Part shown: positions 1 to 9,588 of the stretch, piece by piece | How positions within the stretch are numbered: the first letter of the stretch is position 1 | How the letters are laid out: every line of letters begins with the position of its first letter | Assembly: GCA_003166865.1 (NCBI GenBank) | Contig: PMUP01000076.1 | Span: 31,651 to 95,650, forward strand | Direction: 5' to 3' | DNA: 64,000 bases | DNA from: Bryobacterales bacterium | Lineage (GTDB): Bacteria > Acidobacteriota > Terriglobia > Bryobacterales > Bryobacteraceae | Position numbers and translations under genes: made by a program | Notes under the pieces: model-generated | Seen by the model: only the letters and a program-made list of their open reading frames with translations | Databases searched by the model: none | Told to the model about the DNA's origin: nothing

Positions 1-803
1 CCAGTTCGGCCACCAGCAACGCTGTACCGCTGAGTGCTTTCGCGCACTTTGAGAACACCACGGAGCCGCTCGCCATTACTCACCAGGGTCAATTTCCGGC
101 CATCACGGTGTCGTTCAATCTCGCGGAGAATGCCGCCCTGGGCAATGCCATTACGGCGGTCGACAAGGTGCAAAAAGACATGCACATGCCGCCCAGCCTG
201 CAAGCCGGTTTTCAAGGCACCGCGGAATCCTTCACGGCTTCGCTAGCCAATGAGCCGTTGCTCATTCTTGCCGCGCTGGTCACGGTGTACATCGTGCTCG
301 GTGTTTTGTACGAGAGCTTCATCCATCCCATTACGATTCTGTCGACGCTGCCGTCAGCCGGTGTCGGCGCTTTCCTGGCGTTGATTCTCTTTCACCAGGA
401 TCTAAGCGTGGTGGCGATCATCGGCCTCGTCCTGCTGATCGGGATCGTGAAAAAGAACGGCATTATGATGGTCGACTTCGCGCTGGAAGGCGAGCGGAAG
501 CGCGGTATGAACGCGACCGACGCGATTTACGAGGCGTGCCTGCTCCGCTTCCGCCCCATTATGATGACCACCATGGCCGCGCTGCTGGCGGGGTTGCCAC
601 TGGCGCTCGGAACCGGCTTCGGGTCTGAGTTGCGCAAACCGCTCGGCATCGCCATGGTGGGCGGACTGCTTCTGAGCCAGGCCCTCACGCTTTACACCAC
701 GCCCGTCATCTACATTTTCTTCGACAATCTGGCGCATCGTTTTACGCACGAAACCAGCCGGCCGCGAACCGGAGGCGCGGAGAAACAGGTGGAGCCGGCG
801 TGA
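1..803 (+). CDS. RND efflux transporter, HAE1 family, C-terminal part (cut by window edge)
   Basis: Proton-driven inner-membrane drug/hydrophobe pump of the AcrB/MdtB type. Only the last 266 residues are visible; the frame is open from base 3, so the start lies outside the window. Seen: the end of the porter domain, then the C-terminal membrane block with the [14 protein letters not shown] signature of RND pumps and a TM-rich tail ending about 20 residues before the stop. Its stop overlaps the start of the next RND gene by four bases (GTGA), so the two are translationally coupled, as in mdtBC. A membrane-fusion protein gene is expected upstream but is not visible. The family call is firm; the substrate is unknown. 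Confidence 0.95.
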   Translation, partial: SSATSNAVPLSAFAHFENTTEPLAITHQGQFPAITVSFNLAENAALGNAITAVDKVQKDMHMPPSLQAGFQGTAESFTASLANEPLLILAALVTVYIVLGVLYESFIHPITILSTLPSAGVGAFLALILFHQDLSVVAIIGLVLLIGIVKKNGIMMVDFALEGERKRGMNATDAIYEACLLRFRPIMMTTMAALLAGLPLALGTGFGSELRKPLGIAMVGGLLLSQALTLYTTPVIYIFFDNLAHRFTHETSRPRTGGAEKQVEPA

Positions 804-3800
804 ACATCTCCGCGCCCTTCATTCACCGGCCCGTTGCTACCACGCTGCTCACGGTGGGGGTTGCCCTGGCCGGGGCGATTGCGTTTGAGGTGCTGCCAGT
901 GGCGCCCCTGCCGGAGGTCGACTTTCCAACTATTTCCGTCAGCGCGGGCTTGCCGGGCGCCAGCGCCGAAATTATGGCCTCGTCCGTCGCCACTCCCCTG
1001 GAGCGGCAGTTCGGTCACATTGCAGGCGTGACCGAGATGACCTCCGCAAGCACGCTCGGCACCACCTCCGTCACTATTCAGTTCGACCTCAGCCGTGACA
1101 TCAATGGCGCGGCGCGCGATGTAGAGGCTGGCATCAATGCCGCGCGAACTTATCTTCCCGCCAACCTGCCGTCCAATCCGACCTATCGCAAGGTCAATCC
1201 CGCCGATGCGCCGGTCATGATCCTGGGCCTCACATCGGACAAATTCGGTCCCGACAAGTTATATGACGAAGCTTCCACCGTCGTCGAGCAGAAGCTGTCG
1301 CAGATCCAGGGCGTGGGGCAAGTCACCGTCGGAGGCGGCGCGCTGCCGTCCGTGCGGGTGGACGCAAATCCCACGCAATTGGCCAGCTATGGACTCACCC
1401 TCGCGAACTTGCAGTCCGTCCTGAGCCTCCAGAACTCCGACCTGGCCAAGGGCCAAATCTCGGATGGCATTGTGACCGCGGACATCATTGCCAACGACCA
1501 GATCTCGCACGCGGCAGACTACAAGCCGCTGGTGGTCGGTTATAACAACGGCGCGGCTATTCGCCTATCCGACGTCGCTCAGGTGACCGACTCGGTGCAG
1601 AACGTCCGCGTGGCCGGCTATCTGAACGGCAAGCGCGCGATTCCGGTCATCATCTTTCGCCAGCCCGGCGCCAACATCATTAACACCGTGAACCGCATAC
1701 GTGCGCAACTGCCGTATATCAAGGCATCCATTCCGCTGGGCATCGATACCACCATCGTTCTGGATCGCACCGTAACCATCCGCGCCTCGGTGGGTGACGT
1801 CGAGAGGACGCTGCTCATCTCCATCGGCCTGGTCATCGTGGTGGTGTTCGTCTTCCTGCGCGACGCCCGCTCCACGCTCATTCCCGGCGTCGCCGTGCCG
1901 GTCTCGCTAATCGGCACGTTCGCGGTGATGTATATGTTCGGATACAGCATCGACAACCTCTCGCTGATGGCCTTGACCATTTCGACGGGATTTGTAGTCG
2001 ACGATGCCATCGTGGTAATGGAAAATATCACGCGCCATCTCGAAAATGGCATGAAGCCTTTTACCGCGGCGCTGAAAGGCGCGCAAGAAATCGGTTTCAC
2101 CGTCTTCACCATCAGCCTTTCCCTTATTGCCGTCTTTATTCCACTTCTGATGATGGGCGGAATCGTGGGCCGCCTCTTCCGCGAATTTGCCGTCACTCTC
2201 TCCACGTCCATTGTCGTGTCCATGATCGTCTCATTGACCACCACGCCAATGATGTGCGCTTACCTTTTGAAAAACAAGCGCGAGCAAAAGCATGGCCGCC
2301 TTTTCATGGCCAGCGAAAAGGCCTTTGACGGAGTGCTGTCGTTGTATCGCAAAACCCTGCACTGGGTGCTGGAGCATCCGGTCCCTACCCTCATCGTGCT
2401 CTTCCTCACCATAGCGCTCAATGTGATCGTGATCATCAAAATCCCCAAGGGTTTTTTCCCGGTGGAGGACACCGGAGCGATGGCCGGTGGAGTGCAAGGG
2501 CCGCAGGATTCCTCCTTCCCGGCGATGAACGACGCCATTCAGCGGATCGGCGCTGTGGTCAAGAAGGATCCCGCCGTCGAGAATATGATTGCATTTACCG
2601 GCGGCGGCGGGGCCACAAATACAGGCAACCTCTTCATTGCTCTTAAGCCGTTGGGGGCCCGCAAGGCCAGCGCTTCTCAGATCATCAACCGTCTGCGCCC
2701 GCAATTGAATCGTCTGCCGGTGGCTTCCGCGTTCCTCCAAGCCGTGCAAGATCTGCGCATCGGAGGCCGCTCCAGCAACGCGTTGTACCAGTACACCATC
2801 CAAGCCGACAATGTGCAGGATCTTTCCAAGTGGGGCCCCGTGCTATTGAGCGCCATGAAGAAACTGCCCGGTCTGCAGGACGTAAGCTCGGACCAGCAGA
2901 ATGGCGGCCTGGATGAGCTGATGAACTATGACCGCATCACCGCGGCCAAGCTTGGCCTCACCGTTCAGTCGCTGGACTCGGCGTTATACAGCGCATTCGG
3001 CCAATCGGAAGTGTCCATCATTTACACGCAGCTCAATCAGTATTACGTGGTGCTGGAAGTTGCTCCCCAGTATTGGCAAAGCCCCGAAGGATTGAAGGAC
3101 ATCTATCTTCTATCTTCCAACGGCGGTAACATTCCGCTGCTCGCGGTGGCCAAGGGTAAGGCCAACACAACACCACTGGCCATCAACCACACGGGTTTAT
3201 TCCCATCGGTCACCGTATCCTTTAACCTCGCGCCGAGCGTGTCCTTGAGCGATGCCACAACGCGCATTCAGCAGATGCAAAAGCAGCTGGGCGCGCCTTC
3301 CACGCTGCAAGGTTTTTTTGCCGGCACGCTGCTAGCCTACCAGCAATCTCTTGGCACCGAGCCGATACTGATTCTGACGGCGCTGCTGGCGGTCTACATC
3401 GTTCTCGGTATTTTGTATGAAAGCCTGGTCCATCCACTGACCATCATCTCCACGCTGCCGTCGGCGAGCGTAGGCGCCATGCTGGCACTGATGCTGTTTG
3501 GACAGGACCTGAACATCATCTCCATCATTGGCATCGTGCTGTTGATTGGAATCGTAAAAAAGAACGCCATCATGATGATCGATTTCGCTCTTCAGGCCGA
3601 GCGCGAGGAGGGCAAGAGCCCAGCCGACTCGATCTTTGAAGCATGCATGTTGCGCTTCCGTCCGATCCTGATGACGACCATGGCTGCGTTGTTGGGCGCT
3701 CTGCCACTGGCGCTCGGGACGGGCACCGGGTATGAGCTCCGCCGGCCTCTGGGCATCACGATTGTGGGTGGGCTGATCTTGAGCCAGTTGCTCACCCTCT

Positions 3801-3910
3801 ATACAACGCCGGTGGTTTATTTGGCGTTCGACCGGCTGCGGCTGCGGATGCAAGGGAAGCAGCGCGATACTGCTGTCCCTGGGGCCGGGCCGGCCCCTAG
3901 TGCCGCGTAG
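800..3910 (+). CDS. RND efflux transporter, HAE1 family (MdtC-like second subunit)
   Basis: Full-length 1036-residue RND inner-membrane pump. The N-terminus is typical of the family ([16 protein letters not shown]). TM4 carries the [14 protein letters not shown] motif with the two adjacent Asp of the proton relay, and the C-terminal half repeats [16 protein letters not shown]. Start is GTG at 800 inside the stop of the preceding RND gene. Two different RND subunits encoded in tandem and coupled suggest a heteromeric trimer like MdtB/MdtC; this is inference from family knowledge. The last 14 bases overlap the 3' end of the convergent DUF3089 gene. Confidence 0.95.
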   Translation: MNISAPFIHRPVATTLLTVGVALAGAIAFEVLPVAPLPEVDFPTISVSAGLPGASAEIMASSVATPLERQFGHIAGVTEMTSASTLGTTSVTIQFDLSRDINGAARDVEAGINAARTYLPANLPSNPTYRKVNPADAPVMILGLTSDKFGPDKLYDEASTVVEQKLSQIQGVGQVTVGGGALPSVRVDANPTQLASYGLTLANLQSVLSLQNSDLAKGQISDGIVTADIIANDQISHAADYKPLVVGYNNGAAIRLSDVAQVTDSVQNVRVAGYLNGKRAIPVIIFRQPGANIINTVNRIRAQLPYIKASIPLGIDTTIVLDRTVTIRASVGDVERTLLISIGLVIVVVFVFLRDARSTLIPGVAVPVSLIGTFAVMYMFGYSIDNLSLMALTISTGFVVDDAIVVMENITRHLENGMKPFTAALKGAQEIGFTVFTISLSLIAVFIPLLMMGGIVGRLFREFAVTLSTSIVVSMIVSLTTTPMMCAYLLKNKREQKHGRLFMASEKAFDGVLSLYRKTLHWVLEHPVPTLIVLFLTIALNVIVIIKIPKGFFPVEDTGAMAGGVQGPQDSSFPAMNDAIQRIGAVVKKDPAVENMIAFTGGGGATNTGNLFIALKPLGARKASASQIINRLRPQLNRLPVASAFLQAVQDLRIGGRSSNALYQYTIQADNVQDLSKWGPVLLSAMKKLPGLQDVSSDQQNGGLDELMNYDRITAAKLGLTVQSLDSALYSAFGQSEVSIIYTQLNQYYVVLEVAPQYWQSPEGLKDIYLLSSNGGNIPLLAVAKGKANTTPLAINHTGLFPSVTVSFNLAPSVSLSDATTRIQQMQKQLGAPSTLQGFFAGTLLAYQQSLGTEPILILTALLAVYIVLGILYESLVHPLTIISTLPSASVGAMLALMLFGQDLNIISIIGIVLLIGIVKKNAIMMIDFALQAEREEGKSPADSIFEACMLRFRPILMTTMAALLGALPLALGTGTGYELRRPLGITIVGGLILSQLLTLYTTPVVYLAFDRLRLRMQGKQRDTAVPGAGPAPSAA

Positions 3911-5096
3911 AAGCAGCAAGCCACACCTTGGTCTGCTCGCCGACGATGTGCACGAGATTGCCCATGGCGAGATTGACATCCACAAGATGCAGGCCCCAGT
4001 CCGCCGCTATCTGGCCGCTGGCGCCGAGGTCGCCGACAATGTCGCTGGCGCGCGGGCCGGACGGATCGGCGTGCACTGTCACCTCCAGATACGTCGCGTT
4101 CTCGTTGGATGCACAGCGGGCCGTCAGCATGCCGGGGACGCTGACCCAGGGCGTGTCGATCGGCTGCTCGGGGGTCACCCACGGCTTGGGAGGAGTGGTG
4201 CCCACGATCGAGCGGCCATCCCTGGCGAGATAAGCGTGGAGCTCGCCGCTGCCACCACCGAGCGCTGCCGGATTCGCGCAGGCCGCGACCATATCGGGGC
4301 CGGTGACTTTGCCGAAACGCGTGTTGGCCGGCGGCGGTATGGTGGAACGGAAAGACGCGTACACGATGACGCATCCAGTCTGGAACGCTGAGCGGCAGAT
4401 GGGCACGTGCTGGAACGCACCGCCAACGTCCTTGCCGCGCGGCACCGCGATGGTGGTGCCTGGCAGGATCGCCGAAACCATTCGCGCCTGCAGAGGTTTG
4501 CCATCGATCTCCTGGCGAATGAGCTCGGCCAGAATGAACGAACCCTGCGAATGGCCGATCAGCACGAAGGGACGTCCGTGGTTGTCGTGTTCCAAATAGA
4601 ACCGCCAGGCATCCCGCACATCGTCGTATTGCAGGCCATGATCGAGCGAGCCGCCGCCGCCGGCCAGCAGGCGGCCCAGTCCAACCAAAGTGACCTGCCG
4701 GTACATGGGCGCATATCGGCGGCAGACGGATCCGAAGCGTGCGAACTGCTGGCGGATGACGTTCAGTTCGGCTGCATCGGGGATCATATCGCTGAACGGA
4801 GTCGGGTCGGTTGAGACGGTTGGATAAACGTAGAAGCAATCGACCGGCGCGTTCGCGTCGGCGGTCCATTTCTCTGGGGTCAATTTGCCGTCGGCGGCGA
4901 TGACGGTAGTGGTGAGGTCGACATCGCAAGCGTCATTATGTAAACCGGGCCGGCACAGCCACGATTTGGCGTCGCTGTAGTCGTTGGGTTGGGGCGCCGG
5001 CGCGGGCTGCGGTGCGGGTTGCGGCGCGGCTTGCGGCGCTGGTTGGGCGAAGATCACACCGGCGGCGAGTGCCGCAATCACAAATAATTTTGACAT
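3897..5096 (-). CDS. Secreted DUF3089 alpha/beta-hydrolase-like protein
   Basis: 399 residues. A signal peptide (MSKLFVIAALAAGVIFAQ) is followed by an Ala/Pro/Gln-rich linker and a DUF3089 domain with the motif YPTVSTDPTPFSDMI and the nucleophile elbow GHSQG, so a serine-hydrolase fold is likely; the substrate is unknown. The start at 5096 was chosen over an upstream in-frame codon because an AAGTGAGG ribosome-binding site lies just before it; the stop of the preceding gene falls inside that site. Last gene of a four-gene operon of exported proteins. Confidence 0.85.
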   Translation of the reverse strand: MSKLFVIAALAAGVIFAQPAPQAAPQPAPQPAPAPQPNDYSDAKSWLCRPGLHNDACDVDLTTTVIAADGKLTPEKWTADANAPVDCFYVYPTVSTDPTPFSDMIPDAAELNVIRQQFARFGSVCRRYAPMYRQVTLVGLGRLLAGGGGSLDHGLQYDDVRDAWRFYLEHDNHGRPFVLIGHSQGSFILAELIRQEIDGKPLQARMVSAILPGTTIAVPRGKDVGGAFQHVPICRSAFQTGCVIVYASFRSTIPPPANTRFGKVTGPDMVAACANPAALGGGSGELHAYLARDGRSIVGTTPPKPWVTPEQPIDTPWVSVPGMLTARCASNENATYLEVTVHADPSGPRASDIVGDLGASGQIAADWGLHLVDVNLAMGNLVHIVGEQTKVWLAASTRH

Positions 5097-5103
5097 TCGA
5101 GCC

Positions 5104-5538
5104 TCACTTTTGCTTGGACGGGTCACTCTTGGACTGATCCGGATCGTTCTGCGCTTCAGGCGCCGACGAGCCCAGAAGCAGCTTGCGGCCGTCCGGGTAG
5201 GTCAAGTTGCGGCCGTTGGCGCGCTTGACCGTGTGATCCCGCGATTGATAGCCGTCCACGACGATCTCGGTTCCCACCGGAAGGCTGTCGCGGGTGACGC
5301 CGTGGCGCAGAAGCGAGTTTGGACTTCCGCCCTCGATCATCCAGACTTCCTTGGCGCCGTCCGGATTGGTGACTTCGACGTGGATCCATGCGTGCGGATT
5401 GACCCACTCGACCTTCACCACTTTGCCTTTTAACAGAATCGGCCGATTCGGATCGAATTCGCCGCCGAAGGCATGGTGAGCCGCGAGCGGCATGCCCGCA
5501 GCCAAACACATGGCCGCGATAATGACGAGGGACTTCAT
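5104..5538 (-). CDS. Secreted DUF6152 family protein
   Basis: 144 residues with a signal peptide ending near LAAHHAFGGEFD, the usual beginning of mature DUF6152 proteins. The core pattern LKGKVVKVEWVNPHAWIHVEV matches the family, which has no established function. The ATG at 5538 is preferred over a GTG at 5550 because the same AAGTGAGG ribosome-binding site as in the next gene precedes it, again overlapping the stop codon of the upstream gene. A second DUF6152 protein is encoded alone at 21671-22036. Confidence 0.85.
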   Translation of the reverse strand: MKSLVIIAAMCLAAGMPLAAHHAFGGEFDPNRPILLKGKVVKVEWVNPHAWIHVEVTNPDGAKEVWMIEGGSPNSLLRHGVTRDSLPVGTEIVVDGYQSRDHTVKRANGRNLTYPDGRKLLLGSSAPEAQNDPDQSKSDPSKQK

Positions 5539-5546
5539 GGTGATCC

Positions 5547-6581
5547 TCACTTCTTGGCCTTCTCGGCGGCTTCCGCTTCTCTCGCGCGCGCGCCGCGCAG
5601 GATATCCTCGAGCGCGTAATTAGCCTCGTGGCAGGCGTATTCATAGATCGGTTCGTTGGTTGCGGGCCAGGCGTATTCGCCGGTCCAGGGGTGGTCCCAG
5701 GTAGCCGGGTCCTCAATCGTAAAACGATAGAGCAGCGTTTTGGCGTCCATGCGCGAGAAGCGCTCGATGACGTGCAGATTCTCGGTCGATTCGCGGAATC
5801 GCGTCTGGTCGTTGAAATTCGTGGTGTCCACCACCAGCGTGTCGCCCTCCCAGTGGCCGATGGAATCGCCCAACCATTTGCGAATGGTCTTCGGAAGATG
5901 CTGGGCGTTCATGCGAACGATGCGAGCATCGTGAACCATCTCGGTGAGGATCATCACGGAGTCCGCCGTCTGCACAATCTGGTGGAGGTTGTTGTAGAAG
6001 TAATCCGGCAGAGCCGGCGGCCCGGATGTGGAACCAAACCCGAGCAGGCAGCGTTCACCGAGCGGGCGGCGCTCCGGATCATCGTAGGAGCCGGCCGGTT
6101 CGAGTCCTGGATCCTTGCTTTCCTGAGCGTCCGATGTTGGCCTCGCCGACAAGCCGCGTGTTCGCTTGCGCGCGGCCTGCGTCATGGTGGGCACTCGGCC
6201 GTCGGGCGGATCGACCACGATCGACGTGCGGATTTGCCCGTCTACCACGGTGTATCTGGAACCGGGATCGAGCCAGAAGTAATTGTAGCCACCCACGTTT
6301 CCGTACGGGCCAGGGGATCCGTCGCCACCTTTTGGAGGGGCGGGACGGTCTCCTTTTATCGGGTCATTGGCTTTGTCCCGCCGTGCGGCGGTGTCCTTCT
6401 CGAGTTTGGCCGCCTCTTCGGGAGTGAGCACGGCCTTGGCTCCGGCGGGCCTTTCCAGCGGTGTCAGCGTGGCGAGGTCGTAGGTACCTTGCAGGTCCGG
6501 ATGGCCGTCCGGCATTCGCTGGGGCTGGGCGTACGACGCGATTGCCATCACAGCAGTAAGCAGTACGAATCGCTTCAGCAC
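5547..6581 (-). CDS. Secreted protein of unknown function (GHWEGDTLVVD family), first paralogue
   Basis: 344 residues, signal peptide (LKRFVLLTAVMAIASYAQ), then MPDGHPDLQGTYD, a middle region, and the conserved core WLGDSIGHWEGDTLVVDTTNFND followed by LHVIERF and TIEDPATWDHPW; it ends with the YACHEANYALEDIL block seen in its relatives. Such proteins are abundant in Acidobacteriota but I know no assigned function. GTG at 6581 is chosen because AGGAGG stands six bases before it and overlaps the stop of the upstream paralogue; the longer frame would lie inside that gene. Paralogue of the gene at 6592-7428. Confidence 0.8.
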   Translation of the reverse strand: MLKRFVLLTAVMAIASYAQPQRMPDGHPDLQGTYDLATLTPLERPAGAKAVLTPEEAAKLEKDTAARRDKANDPIKGDRPAPPKGGDGSPGPYGNVGGYNYFWLDPGSRYTVVDGQIRTSIVVDPPDGRVPTMTQAARKRTRGLSARPTSDAQESKDPGLEPAGSYDDPERRPLGERCLLGFGSTSGPPALPDYFYNNLHQIVQTADSVMILTEMVHDARIVRMNAQHLPKTIRKWLGDSIGHWEGDTLVVDTTNFNDQTRFRESTENLHVIERFSRMDAKTLLYRFTIEDPATWDHPWTGEYAWPATNEPIYEYACHEANYALEDILRGARAREAEAAEKAKK

Positions 6582-6591
6582 AAAAGGCCTC

Positions 6592-7428
6592 CTACTTGGC
6601 GAGCGGCTTTTTGCGCCACTGGCCATACAACAACTCTTCCACAAATTCAGGGCACTTGAAATCCAGGAGCTGCGCGTTCTTTTCCTGGCGCCGGTAGAGA
6701 GGCATGCTCATCTTCCAGGGATGCGTGAAGACCTGGGGATCTTCGATGGTGGCCTCGTACGCGATGACATCCGGGCTGGTGCGCGTGTAGCGCTCCACCA
6801 CGTGCAGGGCGTCGCTATGATAATTGCCGGCGCGATCGAACCAGCTCGAATCGTTCATGCCTTGCACGTCCACGACCAGCGTGTCTCCGTCCCAGTGGCC
6901 GACCGATTGTCCCATCCAGGAGTCGACGGGAGCTGGCCCGGGGTCCTTGAGAAAGATGTTGCGGACCGCTCCCGCATACTCATAGACGATCATAATGGCG
7001 CTAGCGCTTTCTAGAATCTGAAACGGATAGGGCATGTAAGTGGCGCGCGGAACACCCGGCAGATAGCACTTGATTTCGGGGTCCGACGTCAGCCAGTTCG
7101 CCTGGTTCTGTTTCTTCTTCGCGAGTGCTTCTGGTTTATAGGGGAGCTCGCCATCCACTACGCCGAGGCCGGGAGGCACGGAGCCAACCGCGCCAAGCGC
7201 GAGCACGGGAACGGCGGGCACTGGACCATAGGGGCCGGGCCGGAGCGCCAACGCCGCTCGGGCCACGTGAGCTTCAATATCGTAATTGGCTTCGTTGAGG
7301 GCTTGCCAGATTCCGTTGAGATCCGGATGGCCGTCCGCGGTCCGCGGCGGGCGATAGGTGGGCGTTTGAGCGGCCAGAGACGTCACGATGACCGCCGCAG
7401 CCAAGAACGAGAGAGTGCGCTGAAGCAT
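6592..7428 (-). CDS. Secreted protein of unknown function (GHWDGDTLVVD family), second paralogue
   Basis: 278 residues. Signal peptide (LQRTLSFLAAAVIVTSLAAQ), then TADGHPDLNGIWQ and the shared core WMGQSVGHWDGDTLVVDVQGMND, LHVVERYTRT and TIEDPQVFTHPW. It aligns along most of its length with the downstream neighbour but lacks the C-terminal CHEANY block. First gene of the operon 7428 to 3897, with 10 bases to the next start. A G-quadruplex-forming run lies 24 bases upstream of its start on the opposite strand. Function unknown. Confidence 0.8.
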   Translation of the reverse strand: MLQRTLSFLAAAVIVTSLAAQTPTYRPPRTADGHPDLNGIWQALNEANYDIEAHVARAALALRPGPYGPVPAVPVLALGAVGSVPPGLGVVDGELPYKPEALAKKKQNQANWLTSDPEIKCYLPGVPRATYMPYPFQILESASAIMIVYEYAGAVRNIFLKDPGPAPVDSWMGQSVGHWDGDTLVVDVQGMNDSSWFDRAGNYHSDALHVVERYTRTSPDVIAYEATIEDPQVFTHPWKMSMPLYRRQEKNAQLLDFKCPEFVEELLYGQWRKKPLAK

Positions 7429-7451
7429 ACCTTATATGAGATCACGAAATT

Positions 7452-7476
7452 GGGGACTGGGGGTTAGGGGTGGGGG
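7452..7476 (+). promoter_or_regulatory. G-quadruplex motif upstream of the secreted-protein operon
   Basis: Four G-runs on the plus strand with the pattern G4-N3-G5-N3-G4-N1-G5, i.e. loops of 3, 3 and 1. It lies 24 bases upstream of the start codon at 7428 and on the template strand for that operon, so the transcript, if it starts upstream, would be C-rich here. A related G-rich block stands upstream of the MFS gene at 58920. Folding and role are inference. Confidence 0.5.
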
Positions 7477-7986
7477 ATTGGCCGCGCGAACGGGAGCAAT
7501 TGTGCGTCGGCGAGTTGTTCAGAAATGGGATTCGCTGCGTTTGGTAATTTCGGTGCACGGGCCTGAGCCGATTGCATTTGCACGAGCGTTTTCAAGAGGC
7601 GGTGGTACTCGTGATTGAGCCGCGATTTTGCGGTGGGAGGACGGCATGGTCTGCTGATTGGATTTTAGGCGATGGGGATGGCAGCAGAGCTGGCGACCGT
7701 ACTGCGCTGGTGATATAGAAGGGGATCGGAATATGTGAGATTGGTGAATATGTGACAAGGACTTCGACGATCCAAGCATTGGGGAAAGCCTGGAAACTCG
7801 CGGGTGCAAGTTCCTTGCCAGCTTCGATGAGGGTCTGCGTTACATCACATCGCGAATTTAGGTCTAAGTTGGGTTGGGAAAGAGCCGATTTGCGGCGGGC
7901 GTGGTTGCTTTCCATCTGCCAACTCCGATACACTCCACATGTTCGCTCCCAGCTTTGGGCGACTGTCGTACCGAAAGGACAAACCC
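7477..7986. other. Intergenic region without recognised gene
   Basis: About 510 bases between the divergent secreted operon and the GYD gene. Open frames exist on the minus strand (for example 7592-7933) but their translations show no domain, signal peptide or family resemblance. The last part must hold the promoter of the GYD gene. Nothing else could be supported. Confidence 0.5.
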
Positions 7987-8307
7987 ATGCCGAAATATCT
8001 GATCCAGGGACGCTACACCGCTGAAGGACTTAAAGGGCTGGCCAAAGACAAGGCCTCCGGACGCAAGGCCGCTGTTCAGGCCGGTTTGAAAAGCGTCAAC
8101 GGCAAAGTGGAGAGCTTGTACTTCGCCCTGGGCTCCGACGATGTCGTGCTGATCGTGGAAGCGCCGGACAACGTCGCCGTCGCCGCAGTGTCGTTGAGCG
8201 CGGGAGCGACGGGGCTGGTCAACATCAGGACTACGCCGCTGCTGACCGTCGAAGAAATCGATAAGGCGCTCGCGCTGCCGCTCAAGTTCCGCGGGGCTGG
8301 CCAGTAA
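7987..8307 (+). CDS. GYD domain-containing protein
   Basis: 106 residues (MPKYLIQGRYTAEGLKGL). GYD proteins are small alpha+beta, ferredoxin-like-fold cytosolic proteins of unknown biochemical role, usually about 100 residues, so the length fits. ATG at 7987 is preferred to an upstream in-frame start because GAAAGGAC precedes it and the preceding residues do not look like the family. It stands alone, transcribed towards the TPR gene. Confidence 0.85.
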   Translation: MPKYLIQGRYTAEGLKGLAKDKASGRKAAVQAGLKSVNGKVESLYFALGSDDVVLIVEAPDNVAVAAVSLSAGATGLVNIRTTPLLTVEEIDKALALPLKFRGAGQ

Positions 8308-8373
8308 TCGGATAGGGCAGCCTCTCCTAAAGTTCGGCCCGATCCCCGCCGATGCCCGAGTAGAGGGTCAACA

Positions 8374-9336
8374 ATGCGTAACAGTTGCGCGCTGGCATTC
8401 GTACTGATGGAGATCGCGGGCTTCAGCGGCATAGCGGCGGCCCAGACGCCGGATGCGCAGCGCTGCTTCTCGCACGATCCGGACGTCGCGATCGCCGGCT
8501 GCACAGTGATGCTGCAGTCGGGCCATGAGACGCAGGAACATCTAACCAGAGCCTTGAGCAACCGGGGCGGCGCTTACATTCGCAAGCGCCAATACGACCG
8601 TGCCATTCAGGACTTGGACCAGGCCATCCGGCGCGACCCGAATTACGCCCCAGCCTTCCAAAGCCGGGGCACCGCGTACAGTCTCAAGGGCCAATACGAC
8701 CGGGCTATTGGAGACTTCAACCAGGCCATTCGGCTGGACCCGAAAGTCGCCACATGCTTCTACGCGCGGGGCGGCGTCTACAATGCCCAGGGCCAATACG
8801 ACCGCGCGATTCAGGACTTGGACCAGGCCCTCCGGCTCAAGCCGGATCTCGCTCCGGTATTTTTCGCCGCAACCTTTCACGAGCGGGGCCTTGCCTACGC
8901 CGGCAAGGGCCAATACGGCCGCGCCATTCAGGACTACGACAAAGCTATGCGCCTCTACCCGGATTTAGCCCAAGCATTATTGGACCGGGGCGCCGCTGTC
9001 CGCGCTCTCGGGCAGAAGGCTCGGGCTGAAGCGGACGCTGCCAACGCCAGACAATTGAATCCGAACCCGCCACGATCAGCGGATGCGGTAGCGAGCGACG
9101 CCGCGAAGCCGCCAGCGCTTCCTCCGCCACCGGAGATGAGCGCTAACGATCTGCAGAAAGTCACGGCGGGGATGAGCCGCGAACAGCTATTGAAACTCGG
9201 CCCACCGGCCGGACGCGTCACGATGGATGATGACGAAGGCCATTTGATCGAGATTTACCAGTATTCCGCGAATGGCGAGGGCCTCGCCTCGGTTCGTCTG
9301 ACGGACGGAACCGTATCTCGCGTGCAGATGCACTGA
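8374..9336 (+). CDS. Secreted TPR-repeat protein with SmpA/OmlA-like tail
   Basis: 320 residues. Signal peptide ending around GIAAAQ, an N-terminal Cys pair region, then four to five TPR units with the repeated pattern KGQYDRAIQDLDQAIRLDP between about residues 60 and 220, a Pro-rich linker (about 230-255), and a C-terminal block beginning MSANDLQKVTAGMSREQLLKLGPPAGRV that resembles the SmpA/BamE-type start, where a lipoprotein-like domain senses or binds partners. The TPR units are very similar at DNA level, so recent unit duplication is likely. A periplasmic scaffold role is inferred. Confidence 0.8.
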   Translation: MRNSCALAFVLMEIAGFSGIAAAQTPDAQRCFSHDPDVAIAGCTVMLQSGHETQEHLTRALSNRGGAYIRKRQYDRAIQDLDQAIRRDPNYAPAFQSRGTAYSLKGQYDRAIGDFNQAIRLDPKVATCFYARGGVYNAQGQYDRAIQDLDQALRLKPDLAPVFFAATFHERGLAYAGKGQYGRAIQDYDKAMRLYPDLAQALLDRGAAVRALGQKARAEADAANARQLNPNPPRSADAVASDAAKPPALPPPPEMSANDLQKVTAGMSREQLLKLGPPAGRVTMDDDEGHLIEIYQYSANGEGLASVRLTDGTVSRVQMH

Positions 9337-9361
9337 CGCGCTTTGGTGCTGTGGCCGGCCG

Positions 9362-9571
9362 CTAAAGGGGTCCGGCGCGGTCTCGCAAGTCTTGAGCGAA
9401 CATCATAACCTTCTTTCCGTCCCACGTCACGTCAGCGAGCCGGTCACCGTTGAAACCAGCGCCGTCAATCGTGATGATGGCTCCAGCGGGGACCGGATGG
9501 GCGACCTGGCGTCCTTCTTCATGAAATAGAGCTAGCGTGGAGCTCGCGATTCGGTAGCGTTCGATTGGCAT
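9362..9571 (-). CDS. Small conserved protein of unknown function
   Basis: 69 residues beginning MPIERYRIASSTLALFHEEG. It reads as a compact beta-rich protein (AGAIITIDGAGFNGDRLADVTWDGKKVMMFAQDLRDR) and resembles short proteins I associate with Solibacter-like genomes; no function is known to me. ATG at 9571 is taken because the longer frame overlaps the PEP-CTERM gene and its N-terminus is Arg/Pro-rich and unlike a protein. No strong ribosome-binding site. Confidence 0.6.
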   Translation of the reverse strand: MPIERYRIASSTLALFHEEGRQVAHPVPAGAIITIDGAGFNGDRLADVTWDGKKVMMFAQDLRDRAGPL

Positions 9572-9588
9572 CGACCGTGACCTTGCGT

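Noticed and set aside
1618..2244. Long antisense frame (208 residues) opposite the RND gene
   Set aside because: Shadow of the RND gene; Met/Ser/Thr/Arg-rich composition with no domain, and similar shadows occur opposite every high-GC gene here.
3817..4929. 370-residue frame overlapping the DUF3089 gene in another frame
   Set aside because: Arg/Gly-rich, no domain, and the DUF3089 frame has signal peptide, GHSQG elbow and ribosome-binding site.
5628..6659. 343-residue plus-strand frame opposite the secreted paralogue
   Set aside because: Antisense shadow; the minus-strand frame has the conserved core and a proper start.
8590..9060. Direct DNA repeats in the TPR gene, considered as a CRISPR-like or minisatellite array
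   Set aside because: Period of about 102 or more bases equals one TPR unit in frame; explained by protein repeats.
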